Assembly: GCA_947631905.1 (NCBI GenBank)
Contig: CANRND010000022.1
Coordinates: 1 to 37,068, forward strand
Reading direction: 5' to 3'
DNA from: an uncultured Clostridia bacterium
GTDB taxonomy: Bacteria > Bacillota > Clostridia > Christensenellales > Borkfalkiaceae
DNA length: 37,068 nucleotides
Part shown: piece after piece, positions 18,484-26,748 of the stretch
Numbering within the stretch: the first letter of the stretch is position 1
How the letters are laid out: the number at the start of each line of letters is the position of its first letter
The notes under the pieces: model-generated
What the model saw: the letters and a program-made list of their open reading frames with translations, nothing else
Told to the model about the DNA's origin: nothing
Databases searched by the model: none
Made by a program: the position numbers and the translations under genes

Positions 18484-18705
18484 ATGATAAACGAACCCTC
18501 GGTAGACGCGCTCGTGAGAAAACTGGGCGCGGAAGAAGAACCGATTTCCCGCTATGAACTGTGCGTCGTCGTTGCAAAGCGCACCCGCCAGATCATCGAA
18601 CAGATGCAGTCCACGGGGACCCTGGAACTGCCCGGGAAGCAGAAAGAGATCGTGCTTGCTTGTAGAGAGATCATGAGCGGCAAGGTCAAGTGTTCAAAAG
18701 ACTGA
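18484..18705 (+). CDS. rpoZ: RNA polymerase omega subunit
   Basis: This 73-residue protein has the omega signature SRYELCVVVAKRTRQI at about 20-35, followed by helices that hold the beta-prime subunit during assembly. Position directly after gmk and the AAGGAGAC ribosome-binding site support the call. A terminator-like hairpin follows within 10 nt, so omega may be made in excess over the downstream priA cluster. Confidence 0.93.
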   Translation: MINEPSVDALVRKLGAEEEPISRYELCVVVAKRTRQIIEQMQSTGTLELPGKQKEIVLACREIMSGKVKCSKD

Positions 18706-18710
18706 AAGAT

Positions 18711-18739
18711 ACGCCCCGCTTTCACGGGGTGTGTTTTTT
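18711..18739 (+). terminator. Terminator/attenuator between rpoZ and priA
   Basis: ACGCCCCG (18711-18718) pairs with CGGGGTGT (18725-18732, one G-U pair) across a 6-nt loop, followed by six T (18734-18739). The priA start lies 13 nt further on, so partial readthrough probably feeds the downstream genes. Confidence 0.85.
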
Positions 18740-18751
18740 AAGAGGAGAACA

Positions 18752-20917
18752 ATGGTCGCGGAAGTCATCGTAGACATCGCGCACAGCGATGTAGACAAGA
18801 TCTTCGATTACGCCTGCGAGGATACGGTCGCGGCGGGAATGCGCGTCGCCGTACCGTTCGGAAGAAGCGCGGCGACGGGTTTTGTCATGCGCGTAAAAGA
18901 GAGCAGCGACGTTCCGCCCGAAAAGCTCAAAAAAATTTACCGCGCGGAGGAGGACTTTCCCGCGCTGAACAAAGAATGCCTTGCGCTGGCGGAAAAGCTC
19001 AAAAACCGCTACCGTTGCCCGATGGCGCTCGTTTTGCGGCTCTTTTTGCCCGCCGAAATGCGTACGGGGAAAGTGGGGGAGGCAAGCCGCAACTTCGCGC
19101 GGCTCACGAGCGGGCCTTTCGAAATTCCCGCCCGCGCCAGACAGCAGCTCGCCCTCGCGGAGTTCCTCAAAGACAACGGCGAAGCGGATACCGCCTTTTT
19201 GCGGGAGCGTTTCGGCGGCGCGCTCAAAGCGCTTACGGACAAAGGGATCGTTCTGATCGAGAAGCGGAGAGTGTTCCGCGATCCCTACCGCGGCGTGGAG
19301 GGGGAGGCCGCCGAACGGACGCTCACCCCCGCGCAGGAAGAGGCGCTCAAAAGGATCGGAACAACGCAAAAGACGGTTACCCTTCTGCACGGCGTGACGG
19401 GGAGCGGAAAGACGGAGGTCTATCTCAGGCTCATTGCCGAACAGCTCAAACTCGGAAAGACGGCGATCTTTCTCGTCCCCGAAATTTCCTTGACGCCGCA
19501 GATGCTCTCCCAGCTCCGCGCGCGCTTCGGCCGAAAAGCCGCCATTTTACATAGCGGGCTGTCGGCGGGGGAGCGGTTCGACGAATGGCGGAGGCTCAGG
19601 GAGGGGAGCGCCCGTATCGCCATCGGCGCGCGGTCGGCGATCTTCGCGCCCGTCGAAAACGTCGGCGTGATCGTCATCGACGAGGAACACGACGGCAGTT
19701 ATTCCTCCGAGAACGCGCCCCGCTACAATACGTTCGACATCGCCTGGCTTCGGGCGATTTACAATAAGTGCAAACTCGTCCTCGGGAGCGCAACCCCCTC
19801 CGTGGAGACCTATAAACGCGCGAAAGACGGGGAATTTGAACTTGTGCGCCTGCCCGAGCGCATCAACCGCCGTCCTCTCCCCGAGGTACAGCTGGTGGAT
19901 ATGCGCAGGGAAGTGCGCCGCGGCAATCCGTCTCCCTTTTCGCTCGTTCTCCGCGAGAAGCTCAAATCCTGCCTCGGCGGGGGCAACCAGGCTATTCTTT
20001 TCCTCAACAGGCGGGGATATTCCCAGACCGTTCTCTGCCGCGATTGCGGATACGTGGCAAAATGCGAACACTGCGACGTGGCGCTCACTTACCACAGCGA
20101 GGAGAACTGTCTCAAATGCCACTATTGCGGTGCGCGCTATCATATGCTGAAAGGCTGTCCCGCCTGCGGGAGCGTCCACATCGGCTATGTCGGCACGGGA
20201 ACGCAGCGCGTGGTGGGGGAACTCAAAAAACTCTATCCCGCGGCGCGCATTTTGCGCATGGACAACGACACCACGAGCGGGAAAGAGGGGCATTATAAAA
20301 TTCTCAAACAATTCGCGGACAGGCAGGCGGATATTCTGGTCGGCACGCAGATGGTCGCCAAAGGCCACGATTTTCCCTCCGTCACGCTTGTCGGCATCCT
20401 CGACGCGGATATGAGCCTGCACTTTCCCGATTACCGAAGCGGCGAGCGCACCTTTCAGCTCGTCACGCAGGTCGCGGGCAGGAGCGGCAGGGCGGAGGAA
20501 CGCGGCGAGGTCGTTTTGCAGACCTACGAACCCGAAAATTTCATTCTGCGGTTTGCGGCAAAGTACGACTACGAGGGTTTTTACGAGCATGAGATCGCCA
20601 TGCGCGCGGGGATGTTTCCGCCCTATGCCAAGATCGTGCGGGTGATGGTCGTCGGCGAGGACGAGACAGAGGCGCTCGGGGCGCTCAAAGAAATTTACGG
20701 CAAACTCGAAGCGGTCTACGCCGCTCAGCCCGAAAAATTTCTCTTCTTCAACAAAATGCACTCGCCCATCAAGCGTATCAAAGAAAAGTTCCGCTATCAG
20801 GTCCTCATGCGGCTCACCGACGGGTCGCCTTTGAAAGAAATTTACGCGATCTGTTCCGCGGCGGCCTATAAAAAAACGGTCGTCTATGTGGAAGAGAACC
20901 CGAGCAATTTAAGTTGA
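18752..20917 (+). CDS. priA: Primosomal protein N' (replication restart helicase)
   Basis: PriA restarts collapsed forks by loading the replicative helicase. The N-terminal 3' DNA-binding domain starts VAEVIVDIAHSDVDKIFDYA. Walker A is HGVTGSGKTEVY, Walker B is DEEHDGSYSSE, and SATPS follows. Two zinc clusters are formed by CRDCGYVAKCEHC, then CLKCHYCG and CPACGS. Helicase motif V-VI contains GTQMVAKGHDFP and QVAGRSGR. I use ATG 18752 (721 residues), which has AGAGGAG 6 nt upstream. A GTG at 18731 in the same frame lies inside the terminator hairpin and is unlikely. Confidence 0.96.
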   Translation: MVAEVIVDIAHSDVDKIFDYACEDTVAAGMRVAVPFGRSAATGFVMRVKESSDVPPEKLKKIYRAEEDFPALNKECLALAEKLKNRYRCPMALVLRLFLPAEMRTGKVGEASRNFARLTSGPFEIPARARQQLALAEFLKDNGEADTAFLRERFGGALKALTDKGIVLIEKRRVFRDPYRGVEGEAAERTLTPAQEEALKRIGTTQKTVTLLHGVTGSGKTEVYLRLIAEQLKLGKTAIFLVPEISLTPQMLSQLRARFGRKAAILHSGLSAGERFDEWRRLREGSARIAIGARSAIFAPVENVGVIVIDEEHDGSYSSENAPRYNTFDIAWLRAIYNKCKLVLGSATPSVETYKRAKDGEFELVRLPERINRRPLPEVQLVDMRREVRRGNPSPFSLVLREKLKSCLGGGNQAILFLNRRGYSQTVLCRDCGYVAKCEHCDVALTYHSEENCLKCHYCGARYHMLKGCPACGSVHIGYVGTGTQRVVGELKKLYPAARILRMDNDTTSGKEGHYKILKQFADRQADILVGTQMVAKGHDFPSVTLVGILDADMSLHFPDYRSGERTFQLVTQVAGRSGRAEERGEVVLQTYEPENFILRFAAKYDYEGFYEHEIAMRAGMFPPYAKIVRVMVVGEDETEALGALKEIYGKLEAVYAAQPEKFLFFNKMHSPIKRIKEKFRYQVLMRLTDGSPLKEIYAICSAAAYKKTVVYVEENPSNLS

Positions 20918-20933
20918 AACACAGAGGTGGATC

Positions 20934-21389
20934 ATGATCTTAAATATCGTACAAGTCGGCGATCCCGTTCTGCGGGAGAAGTGTAAGCCCGTTAAAAAGT
21001 TCGACGGGGAGCTTTGCAAACTTCTCGACGACATGAAAGACACACTGAAAAACGCCGAGGGGGCGGGGCTTGCCGCTCCGCAGGTCGGCGTTCCCATCCG
21101 CGCCGTCGCGGTGGACGTGGAAGAGGGGTATTTCGAACTCATCAACCCTGTTTTTGTCTGGCAGAAAGGGGAACAGGTCGGCCCCGAGGGGTGCCTTTCC
21201 GTGCGCGGGAAGTTGGGCGACGTCGTCCGTCCGTCCAAAGTGAAAGTTGTTTTCCAGGACAGAAAGGGGGACAAATATTCTTTGGTCGCGCGGGATTTCT
21301 TCGCCCGCGCCGTCTGCCACGAACTCGATCATCTCGACGGCGTGATCTACACCGACAAGGCGACCCATGTGCGCGATTCGGAGGATTAA
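20934..21389 (+). CDS. def: Peptide deformylase
   Basis: It removes the formyl group from nascent N-terminal methionine, using Fe2+ or Zn2+. All three family motifs are present: GAGLAAPQVG (residues about 43-52), EGCLS (metal-ligand Cys) and HELDHLDG (two metal-ligand His with catalytic Glu). At 151 residues it is of the short type 1 class. AGAGGTGG precedes the ATG. fmt starts right after its TAA, so the enzymes that add and remove formyl groups are made together. Confidence 0.97.
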   Translation: MILNIVQVGDPVLREKCKPVKKFDGELCKLLDDMKDTLKNAEGAGLAAPQVGVPIRAVAVDVEEGYFELINPVFVWQKGEQVGPEGCLSVRGKLGDVVRPSKVKVVFQDRKGDKYSLVARDFFARAVCHELDHLDGVIYTDKATHVRDSED

Positions 21390-22313
21390 ATGAAGATCGT
21401 ATTTGCGGGAACTCCTGACTTTGCGGTGGAGCCTCTCTTAAAATTGCACGAGATATACGGGATTTCCGCGGTCGTCACCCAGCCCGATAAGCCGCAGGGA
21501 AGAAAGGGAATTTTGACGCCGCCGCCCGTGAAAGTTGCGGCGGAGAAATGCGGCATTCCCGTCTTTCAGCCCGAAAAGATCAAAAACGACACAAAAACGC
21601 TGAAAAGTTTGCATGCGGACCTCATGGTGACTTGCGCCTACGGGCAAATTTTGACGCAGGAGGTTTTGGACGCGTTTCCGCTGGGGGTATGGAACATCCA
21701 TGCTTCTCTGCTCCCCGCCTACCGCGGGGCGGCGCCCATCGCGCGCGCGCTCATCGACGGTTGCCGCGAGACGGGCGTTACCGTCATGAAAACCGAACTC
21801 GGCCTCGACACGGGGGACATGCTCCTTGCGGAGAAATGCCCCATTTACGACAGCGACGACCTCGGCACCCTTGAAAACAGGCTCTCCCGCCTTTCGGGCG
21901 AACTCATCGTAAAGGCGGTGGATATGATCGCGCGCGGCGGATATACTCTTCAAAAGCAGGGAGAGGGGTTTACCTGCAAAAAAGTCAGCCGCACCGAGGT
22001 GGACTTTTCAAAGTCCGCGCGGGAGGTGAGCTGCCTTATTCGCGGCCTTTCGCCCGCGCCCTTTGCCTATGCGCGCATGGGGGATCTTACCCTGAATTTT
22101 TGGTTTGCGGAGGAAGTTTCCTGCAACGCGGACGTTCCCGCAGGCACCGTGCTTTCCGCTTCGCCCAAAGAGGGACTCGTCGTCAAGTGCGGCAAAGGAG
22201 CCGTGGAGATTGTTGAATTGCAACCCGCGGGCGGGAGAAGAATGTCCGCGGCGGACTTTCTGAACGGAAGAAAAATACAGGCAGGACAGCGTTTTGACAA
22301 ACCCGTTTTATGA
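21390..22313 (+). CDS. fmt: Methionyl-tRNA formyltransferase
   Basis: It transfers formyl from 10-formyltetrahydrofolate to Met-tRNA(fMet). The N-terminal Rossmann domain opens KIVFAGTPDFAVEPL. The catalytic region has NIHASLLPAYRGAAPIARAL and GLDTGDML (catalytic Asp). The C-terminal OB-like domain is complete (total 307 residues). Its ATG abuts the def stop codon, and the end overlaps the TTG start of rsmB by 20 nt. Confidence 0.97.
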   Translation: MKIVFAGTPDFAVEPLLKLHEIYGISAVVTQPDKPQGRKGILTPPPVKVAAEKCGIPVFQPEKIKNDTKTLKSLHADLMVTCAYGQILTQEVLDAFPLGVWNIHASLLPAYRGAAPIARALIDGCRETGVTVMKTELGLDTGDMLLAEKCPIYDSDDLGTLENRLSRLSGELIVKAVDMIARGGYTLQKQGEGFTCKKVSRTEVDFSKSAREVSCLIRGLSPAPFAYARMGDLTLNFWFAEEVSCNADVPAGTVLSASPKEGLVVKCGKGAVEIVELQPAGGRRMSAADFLNGRKIQAGQRFDKPVL

Positions 22314-23514
22314 CCCGTACCGTGTTTTAACGAAAATTTACGCCGAGGGGGCGCATCTTAAAATCGCGCTTGCGGAGACCGACCTCGAAGAGCTTCACCG
22401 CGCCCGCACGGTAAAAACGGTGTACGGCGTGCTGGAAAACGACGGCTATCTCTCCCTCTGTATCAGAACGTTCGCCCCAAAAAGCCCCAAACAGGCGGTG
22501 CGGGTCCTGTTGAAGATCGCCCTTTATACCCTCGTCTTTCTTAAAAAGCCCCGCTATATGGTGACGGACACCGCCGTAGACCTCTTGAAGAGAATGGGGA
22601 AAGGCGGCATGGCGGGGTTCGTTAACGCCTTTTTGCGGGGGTTCGACGAGCGCAAAGTGGAGCTCCCCGCAGGGGACGAGGGGCTTTCCGTCAAATACAA
22701 CTTCCCGCTTTTCGCAGTGAAAAAGCTCAAAGAGCAGTACGGAGAACGGGCCGAAGCGATCATGGCGGCAAGGAGCCGCGGCCTCTGCGTGCGCTTTGTG
22801 CGCGGCGAGGAAAACTATCTTTCCCGTCCGCACGAGGAGACGCCGTTTGAACATCTCTTTGTCTTTCCGAATTTTGTCCGCGACGACGGGTTTTTCGCGG
22901 GGGACTATACCTTTCAATCGGTGGGGAGCGTGGCGGTCTGCTCGGTGGTGGAACCGTGCGAAAACTTCCTCGATTCCTGCGCCGCACCGGGCGGAAAGAG
23001 CGTTCTGCTCGCGGAAAAATGCGCCCATATCACGGCCTCGGAACTTCACGCGCACCGCGTTTCGCTCATCGAGAGCTACCTCTCCCGCATGGGCGTAAAG
23101 AACGTGACGGCGATACAGGCCGATTCCACCCTCTTCCGCCCCGAGTGGGAGGAAGCGTTCGGCGGCGTGTTGTGCGACGTTCCCTGCTCGGGACTGGGGA
23201 CGGTCGCCGAAAATCCCGATCTGCCGCTGAGAAAGACGGAGGAGAATTTCGAAGAACTGCAAAAGACCCAGTTTGCAATTCTCAAAAACTGTTCCCGCTA
23301 TGTCAAGCAAGGCGGCGCGCTCTATTATTCCACCTGTTCTGTTCTCAGGGAGGAGAATGACGACGTGGTAGGGGCGTTTTTGAAAGAGGGGGGCTTTGAA
23401 GCGGAGAGGGCGGACTGTCCGCTCGTCCATGAAAAAACGCGCTTCGGGTTGCAGTTTTTGCCCGATATCGCCTATGGCGCGGGATTTTACGTCGCCAAAC
23501 TGAGGAAATTATGA
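22294..23514 (+). CDS. rsmB: 16S rRNA (cytosine-967-C5)-methyltransferase
   Basis: The N-terminal NusB-like RNA-binding domain (about 1-140) precedes a Rossmann SAM domain with DSCAAPGGKSVLLAE (motif I). DVPCSGLG (motif IV cysteine) and YYSTCSVLREEND (motif VI catalytic cysteine) follow, the two-Cys arrangement of m5C rRNA enzymes. I read a TTG start at 22294, with AGGCAGGA about 8 nt upstream, which overlaps fmt by 20 nt. The length of 406 residues is slightly short for the family. It modifies h31 of 16S rRNA. rlmN overlaps its stop codon. Confidence 0.93.
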   Translation: MTNPFYDPYRVLTKIYAEGAHLKIALAETDLEELHRARTVKTVYGVLENDGYLSLCIRTFAPKSPKQAVRVLLKIALYTLVFLKKPRYMVTDTAVDLLKRMGKGGMAGFVNAFLRGFDERKVELPAGDEGLSVKYNFPLFAVKKLKEQYGERAEAIMAARSRGLCVRFVRGEENYLSRPHEETPFEHLFVFPNFVRDDGFFAGDYTFQSVGSVAVCSVVEPCENFLDSCAAPGGKSVLLAEKCAHITASELHAHRVSLIESYLSRMGVKNVTAIQADSTLFRPEWEEAFGGVLCDVPCSGLGTVAENPDLPLRKTEENFEELQKTQFAILKNCSRYVKQGGALYYSTCSVLREENDDVVGAFLKEGGFEAERADCPLVHEKTRFGLQFLPDIAYGAGFYVAKLRKL

Positions 23515-24575
23515 AGCAAATTTTGCAAGATTTGTCCCGCGATGAGCTAAATGCGCTCGTCGAAGAACTCGGGGAAAAGAAATTCCGCGCCGGGCAAATT
23601 TACCTCGGGTTGATGCAGGGCAAAAAAATTTCCGAATTGAATATCCCCGCCCCGCTCCGCTCCGCCCTTATAGAGCGGTTCGAGGACGAACCCGTGCGGA
23701 TCGTCAAAACGTTGACGTCCCAAGAGGACGGCGCCAAAAAGTATCTGTTTGCCCTTGCGGACGGCAACCTCATCGAGGGCGTGTTTATGAAATATAAATA
23801 CGGCAACACGCAGTGCGTCTCCACGCAGGTCGGTTGCCGCATGGGGTGCAAGTTTTGCGCGTCTACCCTGAACGGGCGGTTGCGCGATCTCACGGCGGGG
23901 GAAATTTTATCCGAAATTTTAGCCGTCAACCGCAGCGAGGGGGGGAACTTAAAGGACCGCGCCGTGACGAACGTCGTCCTCATGGGCAGCGGGGAGCCGT
24001 TCGATAATTACGGAAACGTGGTGCGTTTTTTGCGGAACGTTACCGCCGAGGGCGGGATCGCAATCAGCGCGCGGAACATCAGTCTCTCCACGTGCGGGTT
24101 GGTTCCCGAAATGCGGAAATTCGCAGAAGAGGGCATTCCGCTCAATCTCACGGTATCTCTTCACGCTACGACGGACGAAGAGCGCGCCCGCACCATGCCG
24201 ATCGCCAACAAATATCAAATTTCCGAAATTTTAGAGGCGTGCGCGTACTATTTTGAAAAGACGGGGCGGCGGTACATCTTCGAATACACCCTCATTTCGG
24301 GGGAGAATGCGGACGAAAAGCACGCGTTGGCGCTTGCCAAGCTGTTGAAAGGGAGGCCTTGCCACGTCAATCTGATCCGCCTCAACGAGGTAAAGGAGCG
24401 GCCGCTCCGCGCCGCGGAGGAAAGGACCGCCCGCAAATTTTTGGAAGTTTTGGAGGCGCAGGGCATTTCGGCGACGTTACGGCGCAGCATGGGCAGCGAC
24501 ATCGGAGGGGCGTGCGGACAACTGAGAGCGAGCTATATATGTTCACAAAATTTTCCTGACGGAAAATTTTCGTGA
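23511..24575 (+). CDS. rlmN: Dual-specificity 23S rRNA/tRNA adenine-C2 methyltransferase
   Basis: This radical-SAM enzyme makes m2A2503 in 23S rRNA and m2A37 in tRNA. The [4Fe-4S] cysteines are C109, C113 and C116 in CRMGCKFC. The downstream NVVLMGSGEPFDNY (GGE-like motif) and SVSLHATTDEERARTMPI are typical, and the methyl-carrying C-terminal cysteine is in SDIGGACGQL. Its ATG overlaps the rsmB stop (ATGA). The last 12 codons encode the first copy of a palindromic repeat (24541 onward), so the C-terminal tail (CSQNFPDGKFS) may be a recent addition. Confidence 0.95.
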   Translation: MKQILQDLSRDELNALVEELGEKKFRAGQIYLGLMQGKKISELNIPAPLRSALIERFEDEPVRIVKTLTSQEDGAKKYLFALADGNLIEGVFMKYKYGNTQCVSTQVGCRMGCKFCASTLNGRLRDLTAGEILSEILAVNRSEGGNLKDRAVTNVVLMGSGEPFDNYGNVVRFLRNVTAEGGIAISARNISLSTCGLVPEMRKFAEEGIPLNLTVSLHATTDEERARTMPIANKYQISEILEACAYYFEKTGRRYIFEYTLISGENADEKHALALAKLLKGRPCHVNLIRLNEVKERPLRAAEERTARKFLEVLEAQGISATLRRSMGSDIGGACGQLRASYICSQNFPDGKFS

Positions 24576-24756
24576 GGAAACAGGCTGTTGCGGTTTAACA
24601 GGCTGAACCTCTTTATCGTGTTGACGAGCAAGAGGTTGCAAGGATGCAACAAATGCTGTCGCGCACGGCGGAAGTCAATTCCGCCTAACGCAAGCTTTAT
24701 AAGTTCACAAAATTTTCCTGACGGAAAATTTTCGTGAGGAAATAGGCGAACGCTTT
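24541..24756 (+). repeat. Duplicated hairpin unit after rlmN
   Basis: A 44-nt block is repeated at 24541-24584 and 24713-24756 with one difference. Each copy has an AAAATTTTCC/GGAAAATTTT stem with a TGAC loop. Similarity continues after each copy into TTTATCGYGTTG-CG. Copy 1 overlaps the end of rlmN and copy 2 is just before the 202-residue gene. Between them are two more inverted repeats: AACCTCTT/AAGAGGTT and GGCGGAA/TTCCGCC (24667-24685). The set looks like a duplicated structured RNA segment or a processed/terminating intergenic region. Confidence 0.75.
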
Positions 24757-24785
24757 TATCGCGTTGTCGGATAAAGGAGCAAAAG

Positions 24786-25394
24786 ATGGCGAAGAAGAAA
24801 AAATCGGTTTGGATCGGCGTGGGAGCAGGGATAGGGATCGGCCTGCTGCTTGTTGCCGCATGGGTTGGGTTTCTCGCCCTGTTCGTTGCGCGGAGTTATG
24901 AGTTCGTCACGTCCGAGGACGGCAGAATGTCTTTCGGCGTATGCAAATTCCGGAAAGACGCGTTCTGTATCGGCCCCGAATGGGACGGCGGCGATCTGTC
25001 CTTTGAGATCCCCGACGAGTTCATGGGGCTTCCCGTCACCAAGCTCGGCGGCTACACGGGGCGGGGGTATCCCTGTCCGTTTGCGGCGCGCATGAATACG
25101 GAGGAGGCCGATTTTGTCTGCGGCGATGAGTTCTTCGAACTTCATCATAGCGAGGGCGACGGCTACGAAACGATTGTCTTTTCCCTGCACATGGGGAAGA
25201 ACGTCCGCTCGTTCGACGGCGTGGATGGGAAAATGTATTACGGGAAGAATCTCGAAAACGGCGAACACGACTTCCTCTATAAGATCGCTTATTCCTTTAC
25301 GGTGGACGGGGAAAACGAGACATTTTACGCCGAGGACGGTAGATTATATAAGAAAGCGAGCAGCGAACTCGTAGAGGAGTTCTTTTACGAATAA
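24786..25394 (+). CDS. Single-pass membrane-anchored protein, function unknown (202 residues)
   Basis: A short basic start (MAKKKK) is followed by one strongly hydrophobic segment (about residues 8-35), which is either an uncleaved anchor or a signal sequence. The remaining 165 residues are acidic and probably outside the membrane. They contain beta-rich, Tyr/Phe/Glu-rich stretches (e.g. VTSEDGRMSFGVCKFRKDAF) but no known motif. AAGGAG lies 7 nt before the ATG. It occupies the place where prpC, prkC and rsgA lie in B. subtilis and is followed by rpe after 9 nt, so it is probably part of the operon. Confidence 0.7.
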   Translation: MAKKKKSVWIGVGAGIGIGLLLVAAWVGFLALFVARSYEFVTSEDGRMSFGVCKFRKDAFCIGPEWDGGDLSFEIPDEFMGLPVTKLGGYTGRGYPCPFAARMNTEEADFVCGDEFFELHHSEGDGYETIVFSLHMGKNVRSFDGVDGKMYYGKNLENGEHDFLYKIAYSFTVDGENETFYAEDGRLYKKASSELVEEFFYE

Positions 25395-25403
25395 GGAGAA
25401 CGT

Positions 25404-26051
25404 ATGAAAATCAAAATTGCGCCGAGTATTCTGGCAAGCGATTTTTCAAAAGTCGGGGAAGAGGTGGGGCGGCTCGAAAAAAGCGGCGCGGACCTCATTC
25501 ATTGCGACGTGATGGACGGGAATTTTGTTCCACCCATTACCTTCGGCGCGCAGATGGTGAAAGCTCTCCGCCCGCACACGAAGCTCCCGCTCGATTGCCA
25601 CCTCATGGTGCTTCATCCCGAAACGCACATCGAAGATTTTGCAAAGGCGGGCGTGGACATTATCACCGTGCATGCGGAAGCGTGCAACATTGCCGAACTT
25701 TTTAAGCAAATCGAGGGCTACGGAATAAAAAAGAGCGCGGTCGTCAATCCCGAAACGGACGTGGAAAAGCTCTTCCCCGCCGCGGAGACCGCCGATATGC
25801 TCCTTTTGATGAGCGTACACCCCGGCTGGGGCGGGCAGAAGTTCATTCCCGAGACTTTGCAAAAAATCGAAAAACTTCGCAACTACTGCGTGAAGATCGG
25901 GCGTCCCGACCTCGACATCGAGGTGGACGGCGGCGTCACCGAGACGAACGTGAAAGACGTGATCGCGGCGGGCGCGAACGTGATCGTCGCGGGCAGTACG
26001 GTGTTTCAAGCCCCCGATATGGCGGCGATGATAAAGAGGTTGCGCGGATGA
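25404..26051 (+). CDS. rpe: Ribulose-phosphate 3-epimerase
   Basis: It interconverts ribulose 5-phosphate and xylulose 5-phosphate in the pentose phosphate pathway. The TIM-barrel signatures are SILASDFSKVGEEV, HCDVMDGNFVPPITFG (metal and catalytic Asp), DCHLMV, MSVHPGWGGQKFIPE, DIEVDGGV (second catalytic Asp) and ANVIVAGSTVF. The 215-residue length is standard. AAGGAGAACGT precedes the ATG. Its stop codon overlaps thiN by 4 nt, matching the B. subtilis order rpe-thiN. Confidence 0.97.
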   Translation: MKIKIAPSILASDFSKVGEEVGRLEKSGADLIHCDVMDGNFVPPITFGAQMVKALRPHTKLPLDCHLMVLHPETHIEDFAKAGVDIITVHAEACNIAELFKQIEGYGIKKSAVVNPETDVEKLFPAAETADMLLLMSVHPGWGGQKFIPETLQKIEKLRNYCVKIGRPDLDIEVDGGVTETNVKDVIAAGANVIVAGSTVFQAPDMAAMIKRLRG

Positions 26052-26686
26052 GCGGCGAAAGGCCCGCGCAGAGCAAAACGGCGGTCATTCTCCTCAACGG
26101 CGAGCCGCACCGCGGGGGAATTTCCACGGAAAACGCCTACGTCATCTGTTGCGACGGGGCGTATTCCTGGGCGAAAGGAAAGGTGCGTATCGACGAGAAT
26201 TTGGGAGATTTCGACTCCCTTTCGGAGCCGCCCGTTCCCGCGCCCCGCATGAAATTTCCCTCCGAGAAAAACGAGACGGACGGCGAACTTGCCGTGGAAA
26301 GAGCTATCGAACTCGGCGCGACCCATATCCTCTTTTATGGGGGAGGCGGGAAGCGGGAGGACCATTTCCTCGGCAATCTTCATCTTCTTTATAAGGCATT
26401 GCGGGCGGGCGTTTTTGCGGAGCTTGTCACCAACGGCGCGAAGATCGTCTCCGTCGGAAAGGGGGAGCATTGTTTCGGATGCGAAAGCGGGACGACAATT
26501 TCCCTGTTACCTTTTGGCGGTGGCGCGCATATTATGGAGAGTAGCGGACTCAAATATCCCTTAAACGGTCTGCGGCTCAGCTACGGCACTACGCGCGGGA
26601 TCTCCAACATCGTGACGGGGAACGCGTTTTCCTTTACCGTGGACGAGGGATATGTCCTCTGCGTGATAAACAGGGAGGGAACATGA
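26048..26686 (+). CDS. thiN: Thiamine pyrophosphokinase
   Basis: It makes thiamine pyrophosphate from thiamine and ATP. The motifs are CCDGAYSWA, NLGDFDSL, KNETDGELAVERAIELGA (Mg2+/ATP site) and GGGGKREDHFLGNL, and the C-terminal beta domain ends FSFTVDEGYVLCVINREG. The length of 212 residues is normal. It starts within the rpe stop (ATGA) and ends within the start codon of the spoVM microgene (ATGA), giving a tight translational chain rpe-thiN-spoVM. Confidence 0.93.
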   Translation: MSGERPAQSKTAVILLNGEPHRGGISTENAYVICCDGAYSWAKGKVRIDENLGDFDSLSEPPVPAPRMKFPSEKNETDGELAVERAIELGATHILFYGGGGKREDHFLGNLHLLYKALRAGVFAELVTNGAKIVSVGKGEHCFGCESGTTISLLPFGGGAHIMESSGLKYPLNGLRLSYGTTRGISNIVTGNAFSFTVDEGYVLCVINREGT

Positions 26687-26748
26687 TCGTTTGTATCAAG
26701 CTACCGCGCATTGTCGGTTGCATCGTGCGGCTGTTCTACAAGGGATGA
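26683..26748 (+). CDS. spoVM: Stage V sporulation protein SpoVM (21-residue membrane-curvature peptide)
   Basis: The reading frame gives 21 residues: M-IVC-IKLPRIVG-C-IVR-LFYKG. It aligns with B. subtilis SpoVM as I recall it, matching IKLP-[KR]-x-[LV]-G-x-IVR, including the proline and glycine of the amphipathic helix that lies in the convex forespore membrane and recruits SpoIVA to build the coat. It lies immediately after thiN, exactly where spoVM lies in B. subtilis. GGGAGG lies 4-5 nt before the ATG. The start overlaps the thiN stop and the stop overlaps the next gene's ATG. It is short enough to be missed by automatic gene callers. Confidence 0.9.
   Translation: MIVCIKLPRIVGCIVRLFYKG

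Noticed and set aside
19547-20761. Minus-strand open frame of 404 codons opposite priA
   Set aside because: It is antisense to PriA helicase and zinc motifs, with no regulatory signals.
26691-26744. Upstream TTG start for the dipeptidase
   Set aside because: It overlaps the spoVM frame almost entirely and has no support, whereas ATG 26745 matches the family start and gives the ATGA overlap.
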